Shown piece after piece: positions 45,601 to 56,300 of a stretch of 64,000 nt of DNA. The DNA comes from Drosophila miranda (lineage: Eukaryota; Arthropoda; Insecta; Diptera; Drosophilidae), in NCBI RefSeq assembly GCF_003369915.1, contig NC_046677.1, positions 21,966,913-22,030,912 of the forward strand, given 5' to 3'. How positions within the stretch are numbered: position 1 is the stretch's first letter; each line of letters begins with the position of its first letter. Below the pieces are notes generated by a model, which saw only the letters and a program-made list of their open reading frames with translations, was not told where the DNA came from and ran no database searches. Position numbers and translations under genes: made by a program.

Positions 45601-46679
45601 AATGGGGTCTGCGATGTCACAAGCCACAGCGCATTGCCAAGGATACGGAGCAAAGCGCGAAAATTTGCCATATTTTTTTGCCTCTTGGTTTCTTCTTTTT
45701 TTTTGCTATTTGGAAGGGCATTTGCATAATGCTGTCTAGTCACAACAAACGCCCCCGCCCCCGCCCCCGAAACACCCAGCTCCGCGACTGTCGTCTGTCA
45801 CGGCATTTAGGGAATGTTTAACTAAACTCCGTCGCTTTCAGCACTCCGGGTGGCAATTCTATTTCTGCCTGTGAGCTGACGTGCATCCTAATTGGTGCCC
45901 TGGCCAGACCCGTCGTCCCCGCCGGGCAGAGCATGAAGGAGGGTCGCTGGGACAGGAAGCTCTACAGCGGCACGGAGCTCTACGGCAAGACCCTGGCCGT
46001 CCTGGGCCTGGGCCGCATCGGACGCGAGGTGGCCATCCGCATGAAGACGTGGGGCATGAAGGTGGGTTTCAACAAGTTCCATTTTGCCTTGGACACAATA
46101 CTAATTGAAGGTGGAATGTTTTTGTAGATAATTGGCTACGATCCCATCACCACGGAGGCGGAGGCCAAGGCTGTGGGGATTCAGAAGCTCTCCCTGGAGG
46201 AGATCTGGCCACTAGCCGACTATATAACGGTGCACACGCCTCTGATTCCAGCCACCAGAAGTGAGTAATCAACGGGGGTCCTGAAATATGTATTTATCGA
46301 TGTCCCTTTCCGTCTGTCCACAGATCTCATCTCCACGGAGACTCTGGCCAAGTGCAAGAAGGGCGTCAAGGTCGTGAACGTGGCTCGGGGCGGCATCATA
46401 GATGAGCAGGCCATCATCGACGCCCTTGAGAGTGGCCAAGTGGCCGGGGCCGCCTTCGACGTGTATCCCGAGGAGCCGCCCAAGTCTGCGGTCACCAAGG
46501 CACTCATCAGTCACCCGAAGGTGGTCGCCACGCCCCATTTGGGAGCCAGCACAGCGGAGGCGCAAGTGCGTGTTGCCGTCGAGGTGGCAGAGCAGTTCAT
46601 CGCCCTCAATGGCACATCACCGAAGTACACGAGCACCGCGGGCGTTATCAACAAGGAGGCCCTCGCCCATTATCAGTAG
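42673..46679 (+). CDS. Phgdh: D-3-phosphoglycerate dehydrogenase (intact)
   Basis: This enzyme oxidises 3-phosphoglycerate to 3-phosphohydroxypyruvate with NAD+, the first step of serine synthesis in the cytosol. Six exons: 42673-42756, 42907-42957, 45245-45399, 45842-46061, 46128-46260 and 46324-46679. They join in frame to 332 residues, the length I recall for the short insect form (D. melanogaster CG6287) without the C-terminal regulatory ACT part of bacterial and longer vertebrate enzymes. Start [33 protein letters not shown]; Rossmann loop GLGRIGRE (152-159); NVARGG with catalytic Arg236; EEPP with the acidic residue near 264-265; TPHLGAS with the catalytic His near 286. Poly(A) signal AATAAA at 46800. 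It is the only complete copy in the window, in the middle of the array. Confidence 0.95.
42958..45244. other. Phgdh intron 2
   Basis: A 2.29-kb AT-rich intron with a Tc1-type inverted-repeat element (43011-43417) and a short direct repeat (TTCAAAAATCATGA followed by CTGCAT at 44181 and 44237). The acceptor TTTTCTCAG at 45244 leads into [14 protein letters not shown]. No other gene seen. Confidence 0.75.
43011..43417. mobile_element. Tc1-like MITE in Phgdh intron 2
   Basis: The 407-bp element starts CAGTGTGTCCAGAAAGTG and ends with the inverted counterpart (reverse complement CAGTGGGCCAAGAAAGTG); about 30 bases of terminal inverted repeat match with several differences. It is flanked by TA on both sides (43009-43010, 43418-43419), the target duplication of Tc1/mariner elements. 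There is no transposase frame, so it is non-autonomous. The family name is not known to me. Confidence 0.8.
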
Positions 46680-49112
46680 AGCGCGGACGGCCCCAAGGAG
46701 AAATTCGAATTAATGCATTCTCACAACATTACAACGTTCTCTTGCCAGTTTTATGAAGAGGATTGGCAGCACTCATTGTAAATACAAAACAGGAATATGA
46801 ATAAACATAGCAGAACTCTTATTTCACCGCAAACAGAAGACTGTACTTTAAGCAGACTGTACTTTGTACTTTGTACTTTGGCAGGCTTTTTTTCCAACAG
46901 CAAGAAAGCTCAAGCTCGCTCTTTTGATTCTTGAAGAAAGCTAAGCAAGAATGAGTAAAGCCTTGTCCAGTAGCTAAGCTCAAACTCGCTCTCTCTCTCT
47001 CTCGTTCTCTTCCAAGTCCGGCTTCGTATTGGCTTACTCTTTCAAAGCTGTAACTCAGTTTAAAGCTCTCCGCCAACCAACGATCTGCAAGGGTATCAAA
47101 AGCTTCGTTCGCCAAAGCTAGTCTCTCTCGTGCTTTCATTCTTATACAGCCAAACAGTAAGAAAATGCGAACAGACTCTTTTCTTCTTGCTCTCTCTGAA
47201 TGTCTGACTGTGGGACTGCAGGCAATGGAAAAAAGAGAGTGAGAGTAAAATTTTCTGCTCGACTGTCTTTACATGTGTCTGTGTGTGTGCGTGCCTTGGG
47301 CAATTGTGAAACCCTCCAACTGTTCCAACAATGACACCGGCTTACATCTACTTATCACAACACTTATGGCCGTTTAATGCTGTTTGCCGATTAAAGTAGT
47401 AAGTATTTAAGTAGTGCGACATTGAAAAAAAACTATTACCCATATATTTTTATTTATTTACTAATTTAAAAAGCTTGAAACAAAGAGTGCGCTGTTTCAA
47501 TAAGTTTATTGGCGTTTCCATTGCAACGATGATAGCTTTTTGGGCTCTGTCATTTTTTCTATTCTTTTGTTTGCAACAGATAATTTTTTAACCAAATATG
47601 AATGCATTCTTATTTTAGCAATACATTTATATTTATATGATTTTTTGATTTATCAATGGATGCACGAATTCAGTGGATTCAGCCCTCCTAACGCCCAACC
47701 GACCGAGGGGCGCCGCCGCATGACGCATACATACAGGAATGAAAGATGTAAGACTAACATTTTAGAAAAGGGTATACAAATAATCCTTTGTATTGGAAAT
47801 AGTGCTCAGAATACGACTTCTGCTGATTACAAACTGATGCTCGGTATAGCAGCCAGCTTTTATAGTTTCATGGCAGACAGCTTTAGCTACCTCACAGAGT
47901 TTGCACCTTTAAGAGTTTAACAGTTTATAAAAGCTGGCTACTAGTGCCACTACGTCTAATAACAACCAGGTTCTATAGTTCCATAGCAGCCAGACCCATC
48001 ATTATGAATTCTTCATGGGATTTGAGATTCAACAATCAGTCCAACCCTTTCAAGGGTACAAAACGTGCCCCTCCTTCCAATATTTATGTCCCCGTGCCAT
48101 TAGATTGAACATTGTCAAAAGTCAATTTGCGGGGAAGTTTCCTTTGGCGGACATCAGTGTTAATCGAAAAAGTTCTCATCTACTCCCTCGACCTCGGACG
48201 GGACCTCCTTTTGGCAAGCAACAAACCAGAATTGCACATAGCTGGCCCTTTCACACATAGGGGGGTAACCCCCCTGAAGAAAATTAAATTTCACAAGTTT
48301 TGTGTAAGGAACAATTAACTAATGTACCATCGGATAAGGAGTTTACTTGTGTGTCTTAGGCGGTGCCACTAACAATACAGTGTATAGAAAATATACGATA
48401 TATAAGACGTATACGATAGCCAAAAGTACAGGGATAGAAGCCAGAACGAAGTGACAGTAAATAATAATGAATAACCATTCATATGTAAAATGTGGTGCAA
48501 CCCAATCTATTCCTCAGAAACCAAGAAATTTACAAGAGCCGCACAGTGGGAGTTCAACCGAAAAGAGGTGGCAAAAATCAAAGAATTTCAAGAGCTCTTT
48601 GGATAATATCTGTTAGAGAACTTTACATCTTTCAGGTGGAATAAAAAGTAAACTATATAACGTACGATTATATTTTTGGTATGTTTTATTAGATCCATGC
48701 TTTGCTATCAATTCCCAATAAAAAAAAAGCTGATCTGTTGCATAAACAGTGCTAAGGAAGAGCCTATTTCCCAAACCTTATCATTGTTGATGTGTTTTTC
48801 GACTTTGAATTGACTTTACAAAAATATGTTCCTGAATATCCCTAAAATTTTGCTGCTATATTGTCTTTGAATATTTGTTTATGAAAGTTTCAAAGCAGGC
48901 ATACAATCCCTTAGCCTATCATAGGCGGCCGAGCATCCTGCTTCAGGTGAGAAATCATTACAAGTGAGTTTTTGTGAAGGAAATCATAACGTTCTGAGAG
49001 AGCAAACGGCAAACAGTATCGAAAACGTGCTCAGGACTAAGCAAAGCCACTGCTAACAGCGCAAAAGATTAACTGAGGGAAGAGGACTACAGATACAATA
49101 GTATTTTACAGA
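46680..49112. other. Spacer between Phgdh and cyclin (C)
   Basis: Counterpart of the A and B spacers. After the Phgdh end it carries a triple TGTACTT repeat (46857-46878) instead of the GA-rich variant of A, B and E; unit D shares this. Otherwise near-identical. No gene recognised. Confidence 0.55.
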
Positions 49113-50564
49113 ATGGCGCCCGCAAAGGCAACCAGCTCCAGCCGGGCCACCGTAACCAGTCAGGACGCTATGAGCGTGGCCATTAAGAAGGAAAAGGTCA
49201 AACGCTCTGCCCTGGGCAACAACTGCAATCCTAGCAATGCCAAGATCATGGCGCTGCATCAAGACAAAGAGAGCTGCCACAAGGTTTTGGAAAAAGGCAA
49301 ACGCTCGAAGGCAACGCTCAATAAGAAGACCGTTTTTTTGGGGGAGATCCCCAATCCCAACATGGACCAGATTCCATGCAGATCCCAGGCCCAAGCCCAA
49401 GCCCAAGGAGTGGCCATCAAGCCGGTGCGTCGAATTTCCAACCAGACTGAGGACCCGTCGGGCCTGGAGGACGTCTCCACCTGCGGCGACTCCATGCGTC
49501 CCGCCGCTATTGCCTTGGCGCCTCTTCGACGCGTCCCGCGAGGTGTGGTCGACTTTGACCAGAAGAACTGGGACGACCCCTTGCAGGTCTCGCACTACTC
49601 CATGGAGATCTTCAACTATCTGAAGACACGCGAGCCGGCGTTCGCCATCGGGGACTACATGCCGCGACAGATCCACCTGACCACGTACATGCGGGCCGTG
49701 CTGGTCGACTGGATGGTCGAGGTGCAGGAGCACTTCGGGTTCCACCACGAGGCCCTGTACTTGGCTGTGAAGATCGTGGACCTCTACTTGTGCCGCGCAG
49801 TCATCAAGAAGGAGAATCTGCAGCTCCTGGGGATCACAGCCTTCTTCATTGCCAGCAAGTACGAAGAGCGCCTGCCCCTCCGGATCTGGGAGGTGCTGTA
49901 CATTTGCGACGGGGCCTACAGCCGCGACGAGCTGGTCAAGATGGAGCTCGAAACGCTGCGCCTCATCCAATACGACCTGGGCATTCCCCTGTCCTACAGC
50001 TTCATGCGTCGCTACGCCCGTTGTGCCCAGGTCAAGAGGACCACTCTGACCCTGGCTCGCTACATCCTGGAGCTGTCGCTGATGGACTACGCCGCAATTG
50101 GGTTCAGGGACTCGCAGATGGCATCGGCCGCCCTCTACATGGCCCTGCGCATGCGCGCCGGCGCCTCACACCTGGAGCAACAGACCTGGACCTCGACTCT
50201 GGTCCACTACACGGGCTTCCAGCTGGCGGAATTCGCCGAGATCGTGCCCGTCCTGAATGCCGGCCTCCATCGCAGGCCGCTGGACACCATCAAGAAAATA
50301 CGCAACAAGTACTCGGACAAGATATTCCACGAGGTGGCCAAGGTGCCGCTGCTCACCAACCAGGAGCTGTTCCAGAACAACCTGGCCCCAAAACAAAAAA
50401 AAGCAGAACCCACCACTGAAGAGGACACACACAATGTCCCCTGCCCCCTTCCTGTCCCTGACATATTCCCACACAAGTTTATATATTTTTGTGATCTATT
50501 TTTATGTTGCTATTTATTTTTGATTTATTTGTATTATTGTGACTTTTGCATTAGTATTACATAA
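49113..50564 (+). CDS. CycB3: Cyclin B3-like retrogene, copy C (extended)
   Basis: A 483-residue frame. The first 420 or so residues match the other copies with the destruction box intact, but KEN is KES (HQDKESCHK). In the second cyclin fold it has YSFMRRY for YSFLRRY and TIKKIRNKY for TIKIIRNKY. Near 50395 an A-run has eight A instead of six, shifting the frame past the usual stop into 3' UTR sequence. The new tail of about 55 residues ends in a very hydrophobic stretch (FIYFCDLFLCCYLFLIYLYY) that resembles a membrane segment. It may be slightly deleterious or neutral; the cyclin domains are complete. Sequencing error in the A-run is an alternative. Confidence 0.85.
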   Translation: MAPAKATSSSRATVTSQDAMSVAIKKEKVKRSALGNNCNPSNAKIMALHQDKESCHKVLEKGKRSKATLNKKTVFLGEIPNPNMDQIPCRSQAQAQAQGVAIKPVRRISNQTEDPSGLEDVSTCGDSMRPAAIALAPLRRVPRGVVDFDQKNWDDPLQVSHYSMEIFNYLKTREPAFAIGDYMPRQIHLTTYMRAVLVDWMVEVQEHFGFHHEALYLAVKIVDLYLCRAVIKKENLQLLGITAFFIASKYEERLPLRIWEVLYICDGAYSRDELVKMELETLRLIQYDLGIPLSYSFMRRYARCAQVKRTTLTLARYILELSLMDYAAIGFRDSQMASAALYMALRMRAGASHLEQQTWTSTLVHYTGFQLAEFAEIVPVLNAGLHRRPLDTIKKIRNKYSDKIFHEVAKVPLLTNQELFQNNLAPKQKKAEPTTEEDTHNVPCPLPVPDIFPHKFIYFCDLFLCCYLFLIYLYYCDFCISIT

Positions 50565-53316
50565 ATATTATGTTCAGTTTATTAAGCCCGGTATTTGTTT
50601 TGAGTTTGGATGGGTGTCACGCCCAGAAGAAAGCGTTTCCGACCCCATAAAGAATATATATTCTTGATTAGCCAAGTCGATACATCTTTGTCTGTCTTTC
50701 TGGCTGTCTGTTTTGAAGGTACGAGGAGGTACCATATCTGGCAGATTGCCGAATCTGGGTCAAATCGATTTACTATTATAACAAGAATGAGGATACCAAT
50801 TTTCTGTGGCTACACTTCCCCTGCCACACGCGGACTCTTTCTCTCTCTTTTTCTCACAAACTTCCTCGTGCAGTGTGCGCCCCAGAAGAGGAGCGAGAAT
50901 CGTAAGAACTGGTGTTGGTATGAGATTAAGGAAAGAGATAGGTGTGCAAAAATGTAAAGAATATATAGATAATTAGTTCTAAAGTTCCTAATGATGAAAA
51001 TATGATAAACAGTGGTAGTTCCTCTATTTCTCTATATGTTTTATCCAGCTCTCATAACAAGACGAGCAAAATTGAGAGAAATCATGGAGAGATCGCTCCG
51101 TCCTTGCATTAAACAACAAAAGCAATACGTTCAAAAGAGAGACAGAGAAAGAAGGAGAGAATCTCTACTGCAAAACGCAACAAATATTTTGTTCTACCAT
51201 TTAATAAACTTATTTCGTAAGCCACCAACAACAAAAACATAAAGAATAATAGACGGCGATTCCCTTCTTTCCAGCAATTCAGTGAAACTTATGGGACAGT
51301 TTTATTTAATTCCTGACTTTCTGATGAAATAAACCAAAACTAATATCTCAAAAGAAAGGTACTGGTGCATAAATATTTTTGCCATTAAATGCAACTGCAA
51401 GCCACCTATCCGCATGTCCTGTCAAATGAAAACTGCTCCTGGCATATACTCGTATGCCACATCATTCACAGTTCAGAAGGCCTGGGAGAAGGGTTGTCAA
51501 TCCCAGAGTCGGCCTTATTTGGATCTGCGCAAATATTAAAGCACCTGAAACGGCTGGAAACATGATTCCATGTCTGGGGCAGCATACCAACCAGACTCCC
51601 ATTTGTCCTCCCATGAAAACCGATGATCCATGCCATCCACAGAAACCCCAAACGAAACGCACAAAATGATTTCCAATAAGAGCACAAATTCTATGCATTC
51701 ATTTATTAATATGAGGTGAGGCACTACAGGGACAAGAGAGAGTCAGATCAGCAGCATTGGGAATGCCTCACCCTTTCATGAAACTTCCCTTGGAAAGAGA
51801 GCACTCATTCCTTTTTGTTTCTCTTCTTCACTGCATCCCACTACTACTCCCGAGTAATGGGAGTGGGAAAGGGACAAAACTTGACGAATTTTCAAGCACG
51901 AACACACACACATAGCTGGAACTCACGTGATCAAACGAAAAAATGGCGAGACAACGAAACAATTACTTATTTTAGATTTTGAAACATGAAAAAAAATAAA
52001 GTATGCAAAAATAGTATGTTTTTCTACATTTGTATCCAATATTGCACTTTAATATTACCCATTGCCGCACTTTTCCTTCGTCAAGCTGCATTTTTGTCAC
52101 CATTTGCCTCTTTTGCGCTCCCGCCCTTGATCAAACACATTTTTATACCCGATACTCAAAATGAGTATTGGGGTATATTAGATTTTTGGTAAAAGTGGAT
52201 GTGTGTAACGTCCAGAAGGAATCGTTTCCGACCCCATAAAGTATATATATTCTTGATCAGCATCAATAGCCGAGTCGATTGAGCCATGTCTGTCTATAGC
52301 AACGATGTTTTGGATCCAGACTTCTGTGATATGTCACTGCTACAAAAATATTTCAAAACTTCGCCCCGCCCACTTCCGCCCCCACAAAGGACGAAAATCT
52401 GTGGCATCCACATTTTTAAAGATACGATAAAGCCAAAAACGCAGAATCGTAGAGGATGACTATATGTTCTAGAGTGTAAAATCTCAACCAGATCGTATAA
52501 TTATTATAGCCAGAATCAAGAAAACAATTTCATTCTTTCTCGCTCTGTCTCTCTCTAACACACAGGTTTCATGGTCGGTTTTGTCAATTGCAAAATATGA
52601 GTTCAAGGATCTCAGAACCTATAAGAGCCAGAGCAACCAAATTTGGTATCCACACTCCTGTGATATCGGACCTTGACCGTTTCGTGTCCAAATTTCGCCA
52701 CACCCCCTTCCGCCCCCGCAAAGGACGAAAATCTGGGGCATCCACAAATCTCAGAGACTATTAAGGCTAGAGTAACCAAATTTGGTTTCCGCACTTCTGT
52801 TAGATCTCACTATAAAACGTATATCTCAGAATTTCGCCCCACCCCCTTCCGCCCCCACAAAGGACGAAAATCTGTTGCATCCACAATATTGCACATTCGA
52901 GAAAACTAAAAACGCAGAACCATAGATAACGACCATATCTATCAGATTGCTGAATCTGGACCAGATCAGATAATTTTTATAGCCAAACGGAACAAATCAA
53001 TTTGCACTGGCTACGCAGCGCCCGACGTCACGCTCAGACGGATTTTCTGTCTCTCTCGCACGCACTCTTTGTCGTGTCGTTCAATATTAGCGGCGTCTGC
53101 CGCAGGAGAGCCATACTGACTTAGTATCGGGTATAACTGTAGAGTTGCGGTGTCCGCAGCAACTCACAATGTTCCCCTCGTTTTCTATATAATCACTGCA
53201 TAATTACACCAAACTTCACTACAGACCTGCACGACATTTTTTCCGTCGAATTTTTCACCATTTTCCGAATTTTCGCCTTGGACACAATACTAATTGAAGG
53301 TGGAATGTTTTTGTAG
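50565..53316. other. Cyclin 3' flank and distal sequence (C)
   Basis: It repeats the A/B flank up to 51599 (old DINE-1-like fragment at 50602 to about 50885), then continues into sequence absent after A and B: a mixed stretch (51600-52143) with a GGGAGTGGGAAAGGGAC patch, a full DINE-1 (52144-53184), and about 90 bases before the junction at 53274. No gene recognised. Confidence 0.55.
52144..53184 (+). mobile_element. Complete DINE-1/Helentron element
   Basis: A 1041-bp element starts TATACCCGATACTCAAAATG within a T-run (DINE-1 type 5' end), followed by TCGTTTCCGACCCCATAAAG and a GTCTGTCT core, three blocks of CAAAGGACGAAAATCTG, and the 3' hairpin (GCGG-TGT-CCGC near 53147). It has no coding capacity. 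It is near-identical to the truncated copies in A and B but opposite in orientation. Confidence 0.85.
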
Positions 53317-53868
53317 ATAATGGGCTACGATCCCATCACCACGGAGGCGGAGGCCAAGGCTGTGGGGATTCAGAAGCTCTCCCTGGAGGAGATCTGGCCA
53401 CTAGCCGACTATATAACGGTGCACACGCCTCTGATTCCAGCCACCAGAAGTGAGTAATCAACGGGGGTCCTGAAATATGTATTTATCGATGTCCCTTTCC
53501 GTCTGTCCACAGATCTCATCTCCACGGAGACTCTGGCCAAGTGCAAGAAGGGCGTCAAGGTCGTGAACGTGGCTCGGGGCGGCATCATAGATGAGCAGGC
53601 CATCATCGACGCCCTTGAGAGTGGCCAAGTGGATGGGGCCGCCTTCGACGTGTATCCCGAGGAGCCGCCCAAGTCTGCGGTCACCAAGGCACTCATCAGT
53701 CACCCGAAGGTGGTCGCCACGCCCCATTTGGGAGCCAGCACAGCGGAGGCGCAAGTGCGTGTTGCCGTCGAGGTGGCAGAGCAGTTCATCGCCCTCAATG
53801 GCACATCCCCGAAGTACACGAGCACCGCGGGCGTTATCAACAAGGAGGCCCTCGCCCATTATCAGTAG
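53317..53868 (+). pseudogene. Phgdh: Phgdh fragment D (exons 5-6)
   Basis: Exons 53317-53449 and 53513-53868 remain, with splice sites and open frame; everything 5' of mid intron 4 is missing through the 7.2-kb duplication junction. Changes shared with E: IIGYD to IMGYD and VAGAAFD to VDGAAFD. It contains the NVARGG and TPHLGAS parts but no cofactor loop, so it cannot encode an active enzyme. Confidence 0.9.
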
Positions 53869-56300
53869 AGCGCGGACGGCCCCAAGGAGAAATTCGAATT
53901 AATGCATTCTCACAACATTACAACGTTCTCTTGCCAGTTTTATGAAGAGGATTGGCAGCACTCATTGTAAATACAAAACAAGAATATGAATAAACATAGC
54001 AGAACTGTTATTTCACCGCAAACAGAAGACTGTACTTTAAGCAGACTGTACTTTGTACTTTGTACTTTGGCAGGCTTTTTTTCCAACAGCAAGAAAGCTC
54101 AAGCTCGCTCTTTTGATTCTTGAAGAAAGCTAAGCAAGAATGAGTAAAGCCTTGTCCAGTAGCTAAGCTCAAACTCGCTCTCTCTCTCTCTCTTTCTCTT
54201 CCAAGTCCGGCTTCGTATTGGCTTACTCTTTCAAAGCTGTAACTCAGTTTAAAGCTCTCCGCCAACCAACGATCTGCAAGGGTATCAAAAGCTTCGTTCG
54301 CCAAAGCTAGTCTCTCTCGTGCTTTCATTCTTATACAGCCAAACAGTAAGAAAATGCGAACAGACTCTTTTCTTCTTGCTCTCTCTGAATGTCTGACTGT
54401 GGGACTGCAGGCAATGGAAAAAAGAGAGTGAGAGTAAAATTTTCTGCTCGACTGTCTTTACATGTGTCTGTGTGTGTGCGTGCCTTGGGCAATTGTGAAA
54501 CCCTCCAACTGTTCCAACAATGACACCGGCTTACATCTACTTATCACAACACTTATGGCCGTTTAATGCTGTTTGCCGATTAAAGTAGTAAGTATTTAAG
54601 TAGTGCGACATTGAAAAAAAACTATTACCCATATATTTTTATTTGTTTACTAATTTAAAAAGCTTGAAACAAAAAGTGCGCTGTTTCAATAAGTTTATTG
54701 GCGTTTCCATTGCAACGATGATAGCTTTTTGGGCTCTGTCATTTTTTCTATTCTTTTGTTTGCAACAGATAATTTTTTAACCAAATATGAATGCATTCTT
54801 ATTTTAGCAATACATTTATATTTATATGATTTTTTGATTTATCAATGGATGCACGAATTCAGTGGATTCAGCCCTCCTAACGCCCAACCGACCGAGGGGC
54901 GCCGCCGCATGACGCATACATACAGGAATGAAAGATGTAAGACTAACATTTTAGAAAAGAGTATACAAATAATCCTTTGTATTGGAAATAGTGCTCAGAA
55001 TACGACTTCTGCTGATTACAAACTGATGCTCGGTATAGCAGCCAGCTTTTATAGTTTCATGGCAGACAGCTTTAGCTACCTCACAGAGTTTGCACCTTTA
55101 AGAGTTTAACAGTTTATAAAAGCTGGCTACTAGTGCCACTACGTCTAATAACAACCAGGTTCTATAGTTCCATAGCAGCCAGACCCATCATTATGAATTC
55201 TTCATGGGATTTGAGATTCAACAATCAGTCCAACCCTTTCAAGGGTACAAAACGTGCCCCTCCTTCCAATATTTATGTCCCCGTGCCATTAGATTGAACA
55301 TTGTCAAAAGTCAATTTGCGGGGAAGTTTCCTTTGGCGGACATCTGTGTTAATCGAAAAAGTTCTCATCTACTCCCTCGACCTCGGACGGGACCTCCTTT
55401 TGGCAAGCAACAAACCAGAATTGCACATAGCTAGCCCTTTCACACATAGGGGGGTAACCCCCCTGAAGAAAATTAAATTTCACAAGTTTTGTGTAAGGAA
55501 CAATTAACTAATGTACCATCGGATAAGGAGTTTACTTGTGTGTCTTAGGCGGTGCCACTAACAATACAGTGTATAGAAAATATACGATATATACGACGTA
55601 TACGATAGCCAAAAGTACAAGGATAGAAGCCAGAACGAAGTGACAGCAAATAATAATGAATAACCATTCATATGTAAAATGTGGTGCAACCCAATCTATT
55701 CCCCAGAAACCAAGAAATTTACAAGAGCCGCACAGTGGGAGTTCAACCGAAAAGAGGTGGCAAAAATCAAAGAATTTCAAGAGCTCTTTGGATAATATCT
55801 GTTAGAGAACTTTACATCTTTCAGGTGGAATAAAAAGTAAACTATATAACGTACGATTATATTTTTGGTATGTTTTATTAGATCCATGCTTTGCTATCAA
55901 TTCCCAATAAAAAAAAGCTGATCTGTTACATAAACAGTGCTAAGGAAGAGCCTATTTCCCAAACCTTATCATTGTTGATGTGTTTTTCGACTTTGAATTG
56001 ACTTTACAAAAATATGTTCCTGAATATCCCTAAAATTTTGCTTCTATATTGTCTTTGAATATTTGTTTATGAAAGTTTCAAAGCAGGCATACAATCCCTT
56101 AGCCTATCATAGGCGGCCGAGCATCCTGCTTCAGGTGAGAAATCATTACAAGTGAGTTTTTGTGAAGGAAATCATAACGTTGTGAGAGAGCAAACGGGAA
56201 ACAGTATCGAAAACGTGCTCAGGACTAAGCAAAGCCACTGCTAACAGCGCAAAAGATTAACTGAGGGAAGAGGACTACAGATACAATAGTATTTTACAGA
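53869..56300. other. Spacer between Phgdh copy and cyclin (D)
   Basis: It shares the TGTACTT triple repeat with C (54043-54068) but carries GCTTCTATATTG near 56041 and GATCTGTTACAT near 55920, as in A. This is a mosaic of variants. No gene recognised. Confidence 0.55.

Larger units (their letters stand above)
39247..51604 (+). repeat. Unit C of the array, with intact Phgdh
   Basis: This copy shares the Ca-beta 3' UTR portion (39247 to about 42105) and the 3' Phgdh to cyclin portion with A and B, but between them keeps about 3.7 kb with the Phgdh promoter and first three exons that A and B lack. Sequence past 51599 continues into DNA not found after A and B, so C represents the ancestral arrangement on its right side. 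Confidence 0.88.
46086..53274 (+). repeat. First 7.2-kb unit (right part of C)
   Basis: This stretch, from Phgdh intron 4 through the cyclin to about 90 bases beyond a complete DINE-1, is repeated at 53275 and 60461. The new junction reads GAATTTTC/GCCTTGGACAC, joining distal sequence to the middle of intron 4. Confidence 0.92.

Noticed and set aside
49053-49970. Long minus-strand frame (up to 305 codons) opposite the cyclin copies, also at 27206-27865, 36697-37359, 56241-57158 and 63472-63978
   Set aside because: It mirrors the high-GC codon bias of the cyclin on the other strand, has no family features, and its length changes with neutral differences between copies.
51990-52190. Small frames in the stretch between cyclin flank and DINE-1
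   Set aside because: Short, AT-rich, run into the DINE-1 element; no homology recognised.
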